Source: CAYSTL01 sp964516805 (GTDB taxonomy: Archaea > Thermoplasmatota > Thermoplasmata > Halarchaeoplasmatales > Halarchaeoplasmataceae). From it: a stretch of 33,933 bases of DNA. A program made the position numbers and the translations under genes. How positions within the stretch are numbered: the first letter of the stretch is position 1; each line of letters starts with the position of its first letter. The stretch covers positions 1-33,933 of the forward strand of contig CAZEXI010000020.1 in NCBI GenBank assembly GCA_964516805.1. Reading direction: 5' to 3'. Shown piece by piece: positions 15,775 through 24,960 of this stretch. Below the pieces are notes generated by a model. It did no database searches. It worked only from the letters and a program-made list of their open reading frames with translations, and was not told the origin of the DNA.

Positions 15775-17223
15775 CTATATCGGTACTATTGTACCTTCTA
15801 ACTTGGGTTTTACAGGACTGTTTTCTTCAATATATCGTTTAAGAGCTGTTACTGCATCGATATCTAAATGTTTTCTATCAGTCCCATATTTCTCTGAGAT
15901 TCCTTGTGTTGTCACGAAAGCAGCCCGGTATGTCTTGTCTTTATCCAACCTCTCATCACTGACAAAGAATTCCTGTATCCTTAAATCCTTGGCATTCTCG
16001 ATTTTAAAATATACATTTATACCATAGCACCTTTTTACATATCCTCCCTTCTGGTTGTAAGGGTTCTTGGCAAAAGTGTTGTCTAGATTCTCTTCCATCA
16101 TATTCCATAATTCTTTGCCAGTAATATTACAGACTGAAACAGGAGGATTTGTAGGAATGATATTCCAGATATCTTCCATAGTGATCTTACCAGGTGGTAC
16201 TGCTGAACCGTATCGCCAACCATTTGAAAAAGCCATCTCCGCACCGCTAGCATCTATTAAGGCTTTAAGAAGTAGATTGTCCATGGTTGTTTCCATCACT
16301 TTATCTCTTGCAAGTCCGATCTCTGTTTTTCCAATAACTTCTTCTAGCATATCTTCATGAGGTGCTTTTATTTCGTCCACCAAGCTCTGAACTTCTTCAT
16401 CAGGACTCATATTTTCATTGATTTCGATTAATTTGTGTCGGTGATCTTTTACCTTCCTACCCTCTATTTTCAGGTCCAATCGTCCTATGAAAGATCCATG
16501 GCACCCTGACTGGATTATCAAAGTATCATTCACTTTTGCAGGATCATATAGTCTATTGTGCGTGTGTCCACTTACTAAAACATCTATCTCATCTATTTCC
16601 TTAGCGATCTTTACCTCCTGAGGATAACCCAGGTGAGCAAAAACCACTATGATGTCCACTTCCTTTTCATCTCGTAATTCATCTATATACTCAGGTAGTT
16701 CTTCATCCCCCAAGGTTAGATATATGCCCTCACTGAAATGTTCTGGCATGGTTTTATCTACTATCGTGTTAGCTATACCTACCAGACCTATTTTAAGCCC
16801 ATTTTTCTCAATGACTTTATAAGGATCAAAAACAAGTTCATCGGTATCTTCATGATAGCAGTTTATGGCTAACAGAGGATAATCTAATTTTTTAGATAGT
16901 TCGATCAGATGATCGGGTCCGTATGCAAAATCCCAGTGGGCTGTCCATGCGTCGAACCCCATCTTATTCAATATCGGGATCATATTCTTTCCTTTATCCT
17001 TTACAACTGGGTACGTTCCGTGTATCGTATCGCCGTTATCTAAAACTAAGATAGAATCTGGGTTATCCTTTCTAACCTCATCAAAATAATTTGTGATCCT
17101 AGCATAACCACCCACCCTCCTGTATTCCTGCTCTCCATCTTCCCAGAAATATTCATCATGCAGGTCAAGATAAGCATGACTATCGTTCATCTGAAGGATT
17201 GTTAAATCAAATTTTTCTTCCAT
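15775..17223 (-). CDS. SoxB-like metallophosphoesterase/5'-nucleotidase family protein
   Basis: Two-domain hydrolase of the UshA/5'-nucleotidase superfamily, 482 residues. The N-terminal dimetal domain has D14/H16 (QMNDSH), D65 (LDNGDT), H197 (VFAHLGYPQE) and H220/H222 (SGHTH). The fourth motif, normally G-N-H-[DE]-F, reads TAHWDFAYG (94-102), much closer to the T-G-H-W-E-F-T-Y-G I recall from thiosulfohydrolase SoxB than to nucleotidases. A 5'-nucleotidase C-terminal substrate domain spans about 295-455. No signal peptide is present, so it acts in the cytoplasm, unlike SoxB. AGGTGACC precedes the ATG and overlaps the stop region of the upstream DsrE-like gene, so the two are coupled. The substrate (nucleotide or sulfur ester) is open. 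Confidence 0.85.
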   Translation of the reverse strand: MEEKFDLTILQMNDSHAYLDLHDEYFWEDGEQEYRRVGGYARITNYFDEVRKDNPDSILVLDNGDTIHGTYPVVKDKGKNMIPILNKMGFDAWTAHWDFAYGPDHLIELSKKLDYPLLAINCYHEDTDELVFDPYKVIEKNGLKIGLVGIANTIVDKTMPEHFSEGIYLTLGDEELPEYIDELRDEKEVDIIVVFAHLGYPQEVKIAKEIDEIDVLVSGHTHNRLYDPAKVNDTLIIQSGCHGSFIGRLDLKIEGRKVKDHRHKLIEINENMSPDEEVQSLVDEIKAPHEDMLEEVIGKTEIGLARDKVMETTMDNLLLKALIDASGAEMAFSNGWRYGSAVPPGKITMEDIWNIIPTNPPVSVCNITGKELWNMMEENLDNTFAKNPYNQKGGYVKRCYGINVYFKIENAKDLRIQEFFVSDERLDKDKTYRAAFVTTQGISEKYGTDRKHLDIDAVTALKRYIEENSPVKPKLEGTIVPI

Positions 17224-17233
17224 TTAAGGTCAC

Positions 17234-17575
17234 CTATATTTTTATGTAACTCCATCCATCCTCTTGTTTTTTTACAAGCTCACCGACACCAGAAGAGACT
17301 TTCTCATATTCATCAATAAGTTCGTCTTCATCTATTTTTAGTCCTTTTAAACTGTTAGAACAGACACTGAACTTGACGCCTTTATTTGAAAGATAATCCA
17401 CTTTATGAATATATCCTCCATCTTCAAGCATAACTCTTACTCCTGTTCCATTCATCAAAAGTTCGATTTCTAGTTCATCTTCACCTAGATCGTTTATCAA
17501 GTTTATTATGTTTGAAAAAGCTATGTTCCCTTTTTCCTCCTCATGCAGATGGAAAATCACCCTGTATTTTGACAT
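17234..17575 (-). CDS. DsrE-like family protein
   Basis: Small cytoplasmic protein (113 residues from this start) with the DsrE/YchN-like alternating fold: strand YRVIFHLHEEEKG, helix IAFSNIINLIND, strand ELEIELLMNGTGVRVML, then VKFSVCSNSLKGLKI. A cysteine in FSVCSNSLKG lies where some family members carry the reactive cysteine, so persulfide chemistry is conceivable. An in-frame ATG at 17587 is the alternative start. I favour 17575 by homology, and the ribosome-binding site is weak for both. It lies 10 nt upstream of the SoxB-like gene and is probably co-transcribed with it. Only distantly similar to the protein at 3748-4080. Confidence 0.75.
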   Translation of the reverse strand: MSKYRVIFHLHEEEKGNIAFSNIINLINDLGEDELEIELLMNGTGVRVMLEDGGYIHKVDYLSNKGVKFSVCSNSLKGLKIDEDELIDEYEKVSSGVGELVKKQEDGWSYIKI

Positions 17576-17654
17576 ATTATCAACCATATATAGAACGAAA
17601 TTGATTGTATTAAAAAATGATGGTACTAAAAATAGTTAAAAAAGGAGAAAATAT

Positions 17655-20399
17655 TTAGAGGTTTTCTAAGACTAACTTTTTACCTTTCTCCAAGGCTGCT
17701 TCGCGTCCTTTTGGATCACTTCCTCCACCTTGAGCCGTTTTCGGTGAACCTCCACCGCCACCTTTTATCTCTTTGGCAGCTTCTCTCAGGATATCAGACA
17801 TATTGAAATCTAGGTTGTCACTTCTTGAAAATACCAATTGAGGTTTTTCCCCACTTGAAGCCAACAACACAACTCTATCATCTTCAGAAGTCAATTTTTC
17901 AGCAGTGGAAAGCATCTCTTTCGTTCCCATATCAACAGAACTGCTGATGATCTCTATATCATCGTATTTCTCCCCAGGAACCAGTTCTTCTGCTACAGCG
18001 ATAGATTTGTATTTTTTCAATTTTTCGAGCTCTTTTCCTCTCTCTTTCCACTCTCTGAAGAATCTTTCAGCCGTTTCTGGTAATTTATCGGGATTAACGC
18101 TGAAAGCGGATGATGATTTCAACAGCAGATCTTCCTGACGCTGGAACTCTTCTATGGTAGCCATCCCGGCTGAATAGGTCAATCTTTCAACACCATCCTG
18201 TATTCGCTGGGTGTTCAATATTTTGATCGCACCAACATCAGATGTGTTATCAACATGTGTCCCTCCACATGCTTGAGCATCTATATCTCTCACACCAGAT
18301 ATATGGACCACTCTGATAACATCACTCTGAGGTACTCCTCCTTGATAGAGTTCAAATCCAAATCTTTTCTCAGCTTCATCTCTAGTGAGTTCCTCTTTCA
18401 CAACAGGTATTCCATTTAGAACTATTTCGTTGGCCTTTTTCTCTATCTCTTTTATCTCTTCCCTGCTTATCTTCTTATAGTGTGAAATGTCCAATCTTGC
18501 ACTGCTGACACCTTTCTGGGCACCTCTCTGCCATATATGATTACCAAGGACTTCTCTGGCAGCACTAATGATAATATGCGTTGCAGTATGGTGTCTAGTA
18601 AGCGCTTTTCTTCGCTCCCAGTTCACCCTACCTTTCACGGTTTCTCCCTTTGGTATTTTACCATCGATATCATGAACGATGATATCTCCGACCTTTTTCA
18701 CGTACTTGACATCATATGTCGTTTCATCGGTGGTTAGAACACCTTTATCTGATGGCTGTCCACCACCTTCAGGGTAGAATAGCGTCTGGTCAAGGATGAC
18801 TTCATTTTTATCACTTTCTAGCACTACTGCTTCAAAGGTTTTCGAATCTGGTTCATCATAATATATTGCCTTGGTAGATGGAAGATCGTATTCTTCTTCA
18901 GTTTCTTCTTTTTCTTTCTCCTCTGGGCCTTCATGTCTTTCAGCCAAAATAGTGCTGAAATTGTCAGGGATATCAACTTTTATATCGAAATCTGCAGCTA
19001 ATTCTTTAACTATCGTAGGGTGAATTCCGTGGGTATCATAAAAGTCTATAAGCATATCCAAAGAAAGTTCTTCCCCTTCACTCATATCATTTAATTCTCT
19101 CTTTACCAAACGTTTTCCTCTATCCAGAGTATCTTCATATTTATCGATCTCATTATCAAGCATGTCAAAAACAAGGTCTTTTTTACTGAGGTCAATTATA
19201 TCGCTGAAGTTATCCATCTGCATTCCGACTAACTTTTTCAGAGAGATATCTTTTTCCATCTGATCAATCTGCCTCAGTGCTCGTCTTATCAGCATCCTTA
19301 CCAGATAACCATCTTCCACGTTAGAGGGGACTATACCGTCAGCGAGCATCAGTCCCAATGTTCTGCTGTGGTCGGCTAGTGTGTATACACCTTTTAATTC
19401 TTCTAGATGATTTACTATTTCTTCTCTGGACCACTTGATATCTTGGCCCTTCAATCTTCTCATCAATTCATCTATCAAGTCTTCATCTCTGTAATCCCCT
19501 TTATCAGATCCAGCTAGTTTAGTGTACTCCTGAAGCATCTTTGTGTACCATTCTTTTTCTAAAGGATGTTCGATTCCGAATTTCTCACTGATATATTTTA
19601 CCATATCTGGATACATGTAATCATAGATTGTTGGTGAACCGTCAGATATCCACCCCCATCTATCGACTCCATATCCAGTATCAACAACGTTCAGATCGAG
19701 AGGAGTGTACATTTCTCCGTTTAATTCCACATCTCCATCCGGGTTTTTTTCCATATTCATGAAAACTAATGTAGCCACTTCAAGCCCCATCACATTGACT
19801 TCTAGTGACGGTCCAGCGTTACCACCGCCGATCCATGGATGCTCTTTGTAGACAATCTCTTCCTCTGGAACACCAACATCCATAAGCATCTCATGACAGT
19901 ATTTCACGGTTTCTTCTTTCCAATAAACGTAATTATCTTTTGAATTGAAAGCGTGATGTCCCATCATCTCAAAGCTGGATAGATGTTTTCCTGTTCTTCC
20001 CACTTCATCCAGGTCTGGTAGTCTTATACATGGTTGTGATACAACCAACGGGTTAGCTGGAGGATCAACCTGACCAGAAGTAACATGAGGCTGGAAGTCA
20101 TATATACTCGCATGTACGAGGAAGACATCGTCTCTCCATCTAGCAGCTACTGGATATCTCTCTAAAGCGGTGTGACCTCTTTCTGAAAAGAAATCTATGA
20201 AATAGTCTCTCATCTCTGCTATTGAAAATTCTTTGTCTGTTGGAGGATTGCCCAAAAATTCAAATTCAACACATGGTGCGTCTTGACATACATTTAAATC
20301 TTCATCTAAGGTCCAGAAATATGCTCCACATTCTTTACATTTTTTCCTTTGGTAACCCTTTTCCTTAAAGAATTCCAACTGGTACTCTTCCTCGAACAT
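17655..20399 (-). CDS. alaS: Alanyl-tRNA synthetase
   Basis: Class II AlaRS, 914 residues, archaeal type. The extra N-terminal zinc-binding extension has C21, C24, C38 and C43 before the catalytic core. The core includes RWRDDVFLVHASIYDFQPHVTSG and the class II region SSFEMMGHHAFNSKDNYVYWKEE. The editing domain carries the metal motif HHTATH and CGGTHVD (AlaX-like), and the C-terminal DHHA1 domain ends in GGGGGSPKTAQGGG. It charges tRNA-Ala by recognising G3-U70, present in the tRNA at 15690-15762. It is divergent from the DUF4129 gene across about 80 bp holding minus-strand TTATTTATACCC. Confidence 0.98.
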   Translation of the reverse strand: MFEEEYQLEFFKEKGYQRKKCKECGAYFWTLDEDLNVCQDAPCVEFEFLGNPPTDKEFSIAEMRDYFIDFFSERGHTALERYPVAARWRDDVFLVHASIYDFQPHVTSGQVDPPANPLVVSQPCIRLPDLDEVGRTGKHLSSFEMMGHHAFNSKDNYVYWKEETVKYCHEMLMDVGVPEEEIVYKEHPWIGGGNAGPSLEVNVMGLEVATLVFMNMEKNPDGDVELNGEMYTPLDLNVVDTGYGVDRWGWISDGSPTIYDYMYPDMVKYISEKFGIEHPLEKEWYTKMLQEYTKLAGSDKGDYRDEDLIDELMRRLKGQDIKWSREEIVNHLEELKGVYTLADHSRTLGLMLADGIVPSNVEDGYLVRMLIRRALRQIDQMEKDISLKKLVGMQMDNFSDIIDLSKKDLVFDMLDNEIDKYEDTLDRGKRLVKRELNDMSEGEELSLDMLIDFYDTHGIHPTIVKELAADFDIKVDIPDNFSTILAERHEGPEEKEKEETEEEYDLPSTKAIYYDEPDSKTFEAVVLESDKNEVILDQTLFYPEGGGQPSDKGVLTTDETTYDVKYVKKVGDIIVHDIDGKIPKGETVKGRVNWERRKALTRHHTATHIIISAAREVLGNHIWQRGAQKGVSSARLDISHYKKISREEIKEIEKKANEIVLNGIPVVKEELTRDEAEKRFGFELYQGGVPQSDVIRVVHISGVRDIDAQACGGTHVDNTSDVGAIKILNTQRIQDGVERLTYSAGMATIEEFQRQEDLLLKSSSAFSVNPDKLPETAERFFREWKERGKELEKLKKYKSIAVAEELVPGEKYDDIEIISSSVDMGTKEMLSTAEKLTSEDDRVVLLASSGEKPQLVFSRSDNLDFNMSDILREAAKEIKGGGGGSPKTAQGGGSDPKGREAALEKGKKLVLENL

Positions 20400-20478
20400 A
20401 CCGAACCGATTTAAGTGGGTATAAATAAAATATTCGCTTGAGGGATTGTTTAGAATATACAGAAAAAATTTTTAATAA

Positions 20479-21519
20479 ATGAAAGAAATGCGATATCACG
20501 GTGAAACACTGGAAAAAAACAAAAAGAATTTGTTGATGATCAGTTTGATCCTAGAACTCGTAGCTGCTTGGTCACTAGGAAATATAACTTATCTTTTTCC
20601 ATACTTAGGAGATAGAGACGCAGCGTATGGTTTTGTGGGGGGAGGTGCTGATATAGAAGTATTTAATATCTCGATATATTTCTTGTTGGCAGTTTTAGTT
20701 CTAGTGATCGTATTGGCTTCGATACTGTTTATATATAGGGAATATGGTAAAGAAGTTTTCACTGTACCGTTAATGATCTTTGGTCCAGGCAGTTTGTTGC
20801 TGATGATACTTCTAACAGGTATAACTAATTTAGAACCAGTCGTCATCGGCATGACTGTTTTAGCAGTTGTAGCTTTCATATTCGCAGCAAATAGAAGAGG
20901 ATGGGCGAAATTCAATATTGCTCTTGTTTCTGTGACAGCTTTGATAGCTGGACCATTTCTCTACAAAGCTTATTTAGCATATTCACCCGGAGCGGATTAT
21001 GTTTCTTCAGGAGGTGTTGTAGACAAGTATATTGGGGAGTCTGGTCAAGAAGTGTTGAAGGGTTCGAGGAATCTACTAGGGCAGAACATTGGATTTATAG
21101 TGATAGGTTTAATAGTGGTCGTAGGTGGAATATACTTTATAGCCCCAAGAATTAAAACATATTTAAAAGAAAATAAATATGACGAACAAGACCAAAGTCA
21201 GATAGAGGAAGACATTTCAGAGTCGGTTGATAGGGCTATAAGAGACCTTAATGAGGGTAAAGATATAAGGTCAACTGTTATCAGATGTTACCAAAAGATG
21301 AGCTACGTACTTGAGGACCAAGGGGTTACATATGATAGATTTATGACACCAAGAGAGTTTGAAAAAAGTGCACTAAATAACCTGGATATGTCCAGAGATA
21401 CGATATCTGATCTAACAGATATCTTTGAAGAGGCCAGGTACAGCTCACATTCGCTTACAGAATCTCAGAGGAAGGCCGCCTTAAAAAATCTTAAATCTCT
21501 TAGGGAGGAGATTAACTAG
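20479..21519 (+). CDS. Six-helix membrane protein with C-terminal DUF4129 domain
   Basis: Membrane protein of 346 residues. Six predicted helices (about 18-40, 64-87, 93-113, 115-135, 140-163, 203-222) are followed by a cytoplasmic DUF4129 domain (about 230-345) with the typical signature AVIRCYQ-like IRCYQKMSYVLEDQGV, then TPREFEKSAL and FEEARYSSHSLTESQRKAA. DUF4129 proteins travel with MoxR and DUF58 and often with transglutaminases, which are absent here. First of five same-strand genes with minimal spacing. TATA-like GTATAAATAAAAT at 20419-20431 serves this region. No ribosome-binding site precedes the ATG. Confidence 0.8.
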   Translation: MKEMRYHGETLEKNKKNLLMISLILELVAAWSLGNITYLFPYLGDRDAAYGFVGGGADIEVFNISIYFLLAVLVLVIVLASILFIYREYGKEVFTVPLMIFGPGSLLLMILLTGITNLEPVVIGMTVLAVVAFIFAANRRGWAKFNIALVSVTALIAGPFLYKAYLAYSPGADYVSSGGVVDKYIGESGQEVLKGSRNLLGQNIGFIVIGLIVVVGGIYFIAPRIKTYLKENKYDEQDQSQIEEDISESVDRAIRDLNEGKDIRSTVIRCYQKMSYVLEDQGVTYDRFMTPREFEKSALNNLDMSRDTISDLTDIFEEARYSSHSLTESQRKAALKNLKSLREEIN

Positions 21520-21521
21520 TC

Positions 21522-22136
21522 ATGTTTGAAGATACAATGGAAGAATTGACACCGGACAAAACCTACAGGAAACTAATGTTAGGACTAATAGCATTTCTAT
21601 CGTTCTTTTTTATTTTTATGGGGGGTTACATTGAATGGGTACTAGGTCTTATAGTACTAGCTTTGATGTGCCTTTTGATAGTTTCTGAGATCAGTGATAG
21701 AAGTAGAGATATGTCATTTTGGAAAAGAGATAATGAACTTGATATAGAACTTAACATGAATCTTAAAGAGATCTCTAAAGTAGCAGATAGAGCTTACAAC
21801 GGTAAAAAAGTAAGTAAAGCTAAACTGGAAGAGCATATAATTAAGGAATTTTTGGAAAAGATAAAGATTGAAAGAAGTTTGTCCAATGATGAGATCGAAA
21901 ATTTGTTAGATGATCCTGATAAGATGAAAAAGATCGTAGACGATGAAAAGATAACTAGTTTTATTTTAGGAAGTAAAAGCTACACTGATATTGTACATGA
22001 AAAATCAATACATGAACGACCTGACACAAGATGGTCGAGGATTATAAAAAAATTTAAAAATAATAAAGAAGAAAGGAATGAAGATTATAAGGAAAGGATA
22101 AATGAAGTTTTAGAGAGAATGGAGGAATGGAATTGA
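21522..22136 (+). CDS. Two-helix membrane protein of a MoxR operon
   Basis: Not assignable to a named family with confidence. This 204-residue protein has two hydrophobic helices (19-35 and 39-56) and a long, charged cytoplasmic tail that is largely helical. Its size, topology and place between DUF4129 and MoxR match the small membrane proteins (DUF7269-like) of haloarchaeal MoxR clusters; that match is by context, not clear sequence identity. It starts 2 nt after the upstream stop, with GGGAGGAG at 21503-21510, and overlaps the moxR start. Confidence 0.65.
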   Translation: MFEDTMEELTPDKTYRKLMLGLIAFLSFFFIFMGGYIEWVLGLIVLALMCLLIVSEISDRSRDMSFWKRDNELDIELNMNLKEISKVADRAYNGKKVSKAKLEEHIIKEFLEKIKIERSLSNDEIENLLDDPDKMKKIVDDEKITSFILGSKSYTDIVHEKSIHERPDTRWSRIIKKFKNNKEERNEDYKERINEVLERMEEWN

Positions 22137-23083
22137 ATATAGAAGACATATCTGAGGTAAGTAATGAGCTTTTAGATGAAGTGAGCAAAGCTATAGTAGG
22201 TAAAAGAGAGGTTCTTGAGAAGACATTTTTAGGCATTCTAGCGAATGGTAACATATTGTTTGAGGATTACCCTGGACTTGCCAAGACTTTGATGTCCAAC
22301 TGTTTCGCAGACACTTTGGGCTGTGATTTCAAGAGGATTCAGTTCACACCTGATCTTCTTCCAGCAGACATAACTGGATCATTCATTTATGACAGGAACA
22401 CGAGCGAGTTCAAGATGAGGAAGGGACCGATATTCACGAACATATTACTGGCGGACGAGGTGAACAGAGCACCGCCGAAGACCCAGGCAGCCTTACTTGA
22501 AGCGATGCAGGAGAAGCAGACGACGATAGAAGGTGAGACACACAAATTAACGGAACCTTTCATAGTTATAGCTACGCAGAATCCGATAGAGTACGAAGGT
22601 ACTTATCCATTACCGGAAGCACAGGTTGACAGGTTCATGCTGAGACTTGAAGTTGGATATCCATCGCCGAAGGACGAATTTGAGATAATCAGAAGGAGAA
22701 AAGAGAGGAAGAAGGACGACGTAGAGATAGACAAGGTGATCAATCCTGAAAAATTGATCGAGATGCAGGAGACAGTCGAAGATGTCCATCTTGACGATGA
22801 CATCAAGAAGTACATAGTGAAGATAGTCCAGAAGACGAGGGAACATAGAGACGTAGAAGTTGGTTCCAGTCCTCGAGGCAGTCTTGCCCTCATGAAATTA
22901 TCGATGGCTAGTGCAGCGTTAAAGGGACGAGATTACGTAGTGCCAGATGATGTAAAGTTCATATGTAAAGAGGCTCTATCTCACAGACTGGTATTGAAGC
23001 CAGGTCCTGCTATCAAAGGTGTAGATCCAAAAGACGTGATAGAGGAAACCTTAAAAGAGGTACCAGTACCTAAAGTGAAATAG
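22127..23083 (+). CDS. MoxR-family AAA+ ATPase
   Basis: Cytoplasmic AAA+ ATPase, 318 residues, of the MoxR/RavA class, which acts as a chaperone with VWA or DUF58 partners. Walker A lies in FEDYPGLAKT (45-54), Walker B is LLADE (107-111) followed by VNRAPPKTQAALLEAM, and sensor 1 lies in VIATQNPIEYEGTYPLPEAQVDRF. The lid includes SPRGSLALMK. The ATG at 22127 is only 1 nt from GGAGG (22121-22125), whereas a TTG at 22133 sits 7 nt from it, so the true start may be two codons later. Both overlap the upstream stop. The central third is visibly richer in AAG, GAG, GAC and ACG codons than its neighbours. Confidence 0.94.
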   Translation: MELNIEDISEVSNELLDEVSKAIVGKREVLEKTFLGILANGNILFEDYPGLAKTLMSNCFADTLGCDFKRIQFTPDLLPADITGSFIYDRNTSEFKMRKGPIFTNILLADEVNRAPPKTQAALLEAMQEKQTTIEGETHKLTEPFIVIATQNPIEYEGTYPLPEAQVDRFMLRLEVGYPSPKDEFEIIRRRKERKKDDVEIDKVINPEKLIEMQETVEDVHLDDDIKKYIVKIVQKTREHRDVEVGSSPRGSLALMKLSMASAALKGRDYVVPDDVKFICKEALSHRLVLKPGPAIKGVDPKDVIEETLKEVPVPKVK

Positions 23084-24349
23084 ATGAAGTCACGCTTTAT
23101 ATTGTATATAGTAGCACTTGCAATACTGACACTTTTTATTGGTATTGCATTCAAGAGTTGGGTGTTTTTAGTAGCATCTATAGCAAATCTTGCAATTCTT
23201 GCTGTAAGTTTAAGAGGTATACCTTCTGATCAGATTGATTTGGACGTTGTGAGAGGAACATCAGAGCAGGATGTCTATGAAGACGGGGAAGTGACTGTAA
23301 CGATAAAATTGAATAATAAAGGAAGGTCAATAAACTTTTTAGAAATAATAGACAACATACCTGAAAAAGTGGAGATAATCGAAGGTTCAAATCATCATAT
23401 GCTTTCTTTAGATGAAAATGAAACAAAGGTAATTGAATACACATTAGCTTTCCCATTGAGAGGAAAGAAAGTAATCGGTCCTATCAAATTACGATATAGA
23501 GATTCTTTGGGTTTTTTCTTTAAAGAATGGACCGTTGAAAAAGTTATGAAGATCCATGTTTTGCCCAAAACTGAAGATATGAACAAAGTAAATGTTAGAC
23601 CATCCTATACAAGGAACTGGTTGGGTAATATACAGTCTCAAAGCATAGGTATAGGTTCTGAGTTCTACTCTTTGAGGGAGTATGTCCCAGGAGATGAGAT
23701 CAGAAAGATAAATTGGAAGGCTACTGCGAGATATCTAAATCCTATTACCAATGAATTTGAGGGAGAAAAGAGTGGCGATGTTGTATTGATCGTGGATGGA
23801 TATAGAGAAGGTAATGTAGGTACTATCAGGGAGAATACAACCAATGCATCTATAAGGGCAGCAGCTAGTCTAGCAACTAATATATTAGCTGATAGAAATA
23901 GAGTAGGCCTAATCATATTAGGGGAAACGTTAAACTGGATATATCCAAGATCTGGTAGAGATCAACTCTACAAAATATTAGATAATCTGAGCAATCTTAA
24001 AGAAGGAGGTATGTGGAAGATACAGGATACAAAGTGGTTGATTCGAAGGTTTTTCCCAAATAGAAGCATGATGATTTTCATTTCTCCATTGATACAACCG
24101 AAGATAACAGAAACAATAATAGATATTTGTATGAAGAAATTTGATGTTATGGTCATATCGCCCGATCCTATAGAAATAGAGAAATCTGTAGGTGATGGTT
24201 ATGACGAAAGTGCTGAAAAATTACTCAGAATGGAAAGAGAGAACATAATTGATACACTTTGGCCATACAGCATTGTGGTAGATTGGGACCCAAATGAACC
24301 ACTTGAGGCTTCACTTGAGGAGGTGATTAGATATTGGAAAAGAAAATAA
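23084..24349 (+). CDS. DUF58 family membrane protein
   Basis: Membrane-anchored partner of MoxR, 421 residues. Two N-terminal helices (about 5-42) are followed by a beta-rich segment with LNNKGRSINFLEIID and LRGKKVIGPIKLRYRDSLGFF. The DUF58 signature is SLREYVPGDEIRKINWKATARY (about 198-219), and a VWA-like Rossmann half (VVLIVDGYREG, NRVGLIILGE, MIFISPL) completes it. It starts directly after the moxR stop with no ribosome-binding site of its own, so it is translationally coupled. Family function is not well defined; a role in assembling or maturing envelope or membrane complexes is usually proposed. Confidence 0.92.
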   Translation: MKSRFILYIVALAILTLFIGIAFKSWVFLVASIANLAILAVSLRGIPSDQIDLDVVRGTSEQDVYEDGEVTVTIKLNNKGRSINFLEIIDNIPEKVEIIEGSNHHMLSLDENETKVIEYTLAFPLRGKKVIGPIKLRYRDSLGFFFKEWTVEKVMKIHVLPKTEDMNKVNVRPSYTRNWLGNIQSQSIGIGSEFYSLREYVPGDEIRKINWKATARYLNPITNEFEGEKSGDVVLIVDGYREGNVGTIRENTTNASIRAAASLATNILADRNRVGLIILGETLNWIYPRSGRDQLYKILDNLSNLKEGGMWKIQDTKWLIRRFFPNRSMMIFISPLIQPKITETIIDICMKKFDVMVISPDPIEIEKSVGDGYDESAEKLLRMERENIIDTLWPYSIVVDWDPNEPLEASLEEVIRYWKRK

Positions 24350-24927
24350 ATTTTCCTAGTTTGAGAGTAATTGTAATGAGCCTGATAATTTTAGTTGTTA
24401 CATTTGTTGCAGGTTTTATATCCCAGAACACAAATCTATGGTTTTTACCGCTTCTAGGAGGTATAATATCAGTTTTAGGAGAGATATTTGGCAAGAATTC
24501 TCTAATAAATGGTGGGATGTCAATCTCAGTCCTATCGTTCTTTTTCTTGAATTATACTTTGGCATTTACGGTTACTAATCTAACTGTACTTTTGGTCATT
24601 TTTATATTGATGATCATTACTTGGATCATAGCTAAGAATAATTTGGTAACATCCCAGATAAAAAAAGATCTAGTTGAAAATAAGAATGATAATTTTCTGA
24701 GAGAATATGAAATACAATCCACTACTGAAGTAATAACAGAACTGTTGATAGCCTTTCTAATAGCATTCTTGGGTTCTATGATTGCACTGTATAGTTACAC
24801 AGATATATTCATGGTTTCTTCCTTAGCAGTACCACTAGCTATAATATTCTCTGCGATTGTATTTATAGTAATATATGTCCTGACTGAGGTATTACCAAAA
24901 CATTTGAAAGGTACGGAAGGAAATTAG
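24334..24927 (+). CDS. Integral membrane protein, last gene of the MoxR operon
   Basis: Unrecognised hydrophobic protein of 197 residues with about six transmembrane helices in two groups, before and after a polar segment (about 110-130) rich in K, E and N. The start is a TTG at 24334, supported by a near-perfect ribosome-binding site GGAGGTGAT at 24319-24327. The gene overlaps the DUF58 stop by 16 nt, so co-translation is likely. The position corresponds to the terminal membrane gene (DUF7519-like) of haloarchaeal MoxR clusters; homology is inferred from context only. Confidence 0.7.
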   Translation: MEKKINFPSLRVIVMSLIILVVTFVAGFISQNTNLWFLPLLGGIISVLGEIFGKNSLINGGMSISVLSFFFLNYTLAFTVTNLTVLLVIFILMIITWIIAKNNLVTSQIKKDLVENKNDNFLREYEIQSTTEVITELLIAFLIAFLGSMIALYSYTDIFMVSSLAVPLAIIFSAIVFIVIYVLTEVLPKHLKGTEGN

Positions 24928-24960
24928 TGATAGTAGACAATATGGAAATACAATTTATGC

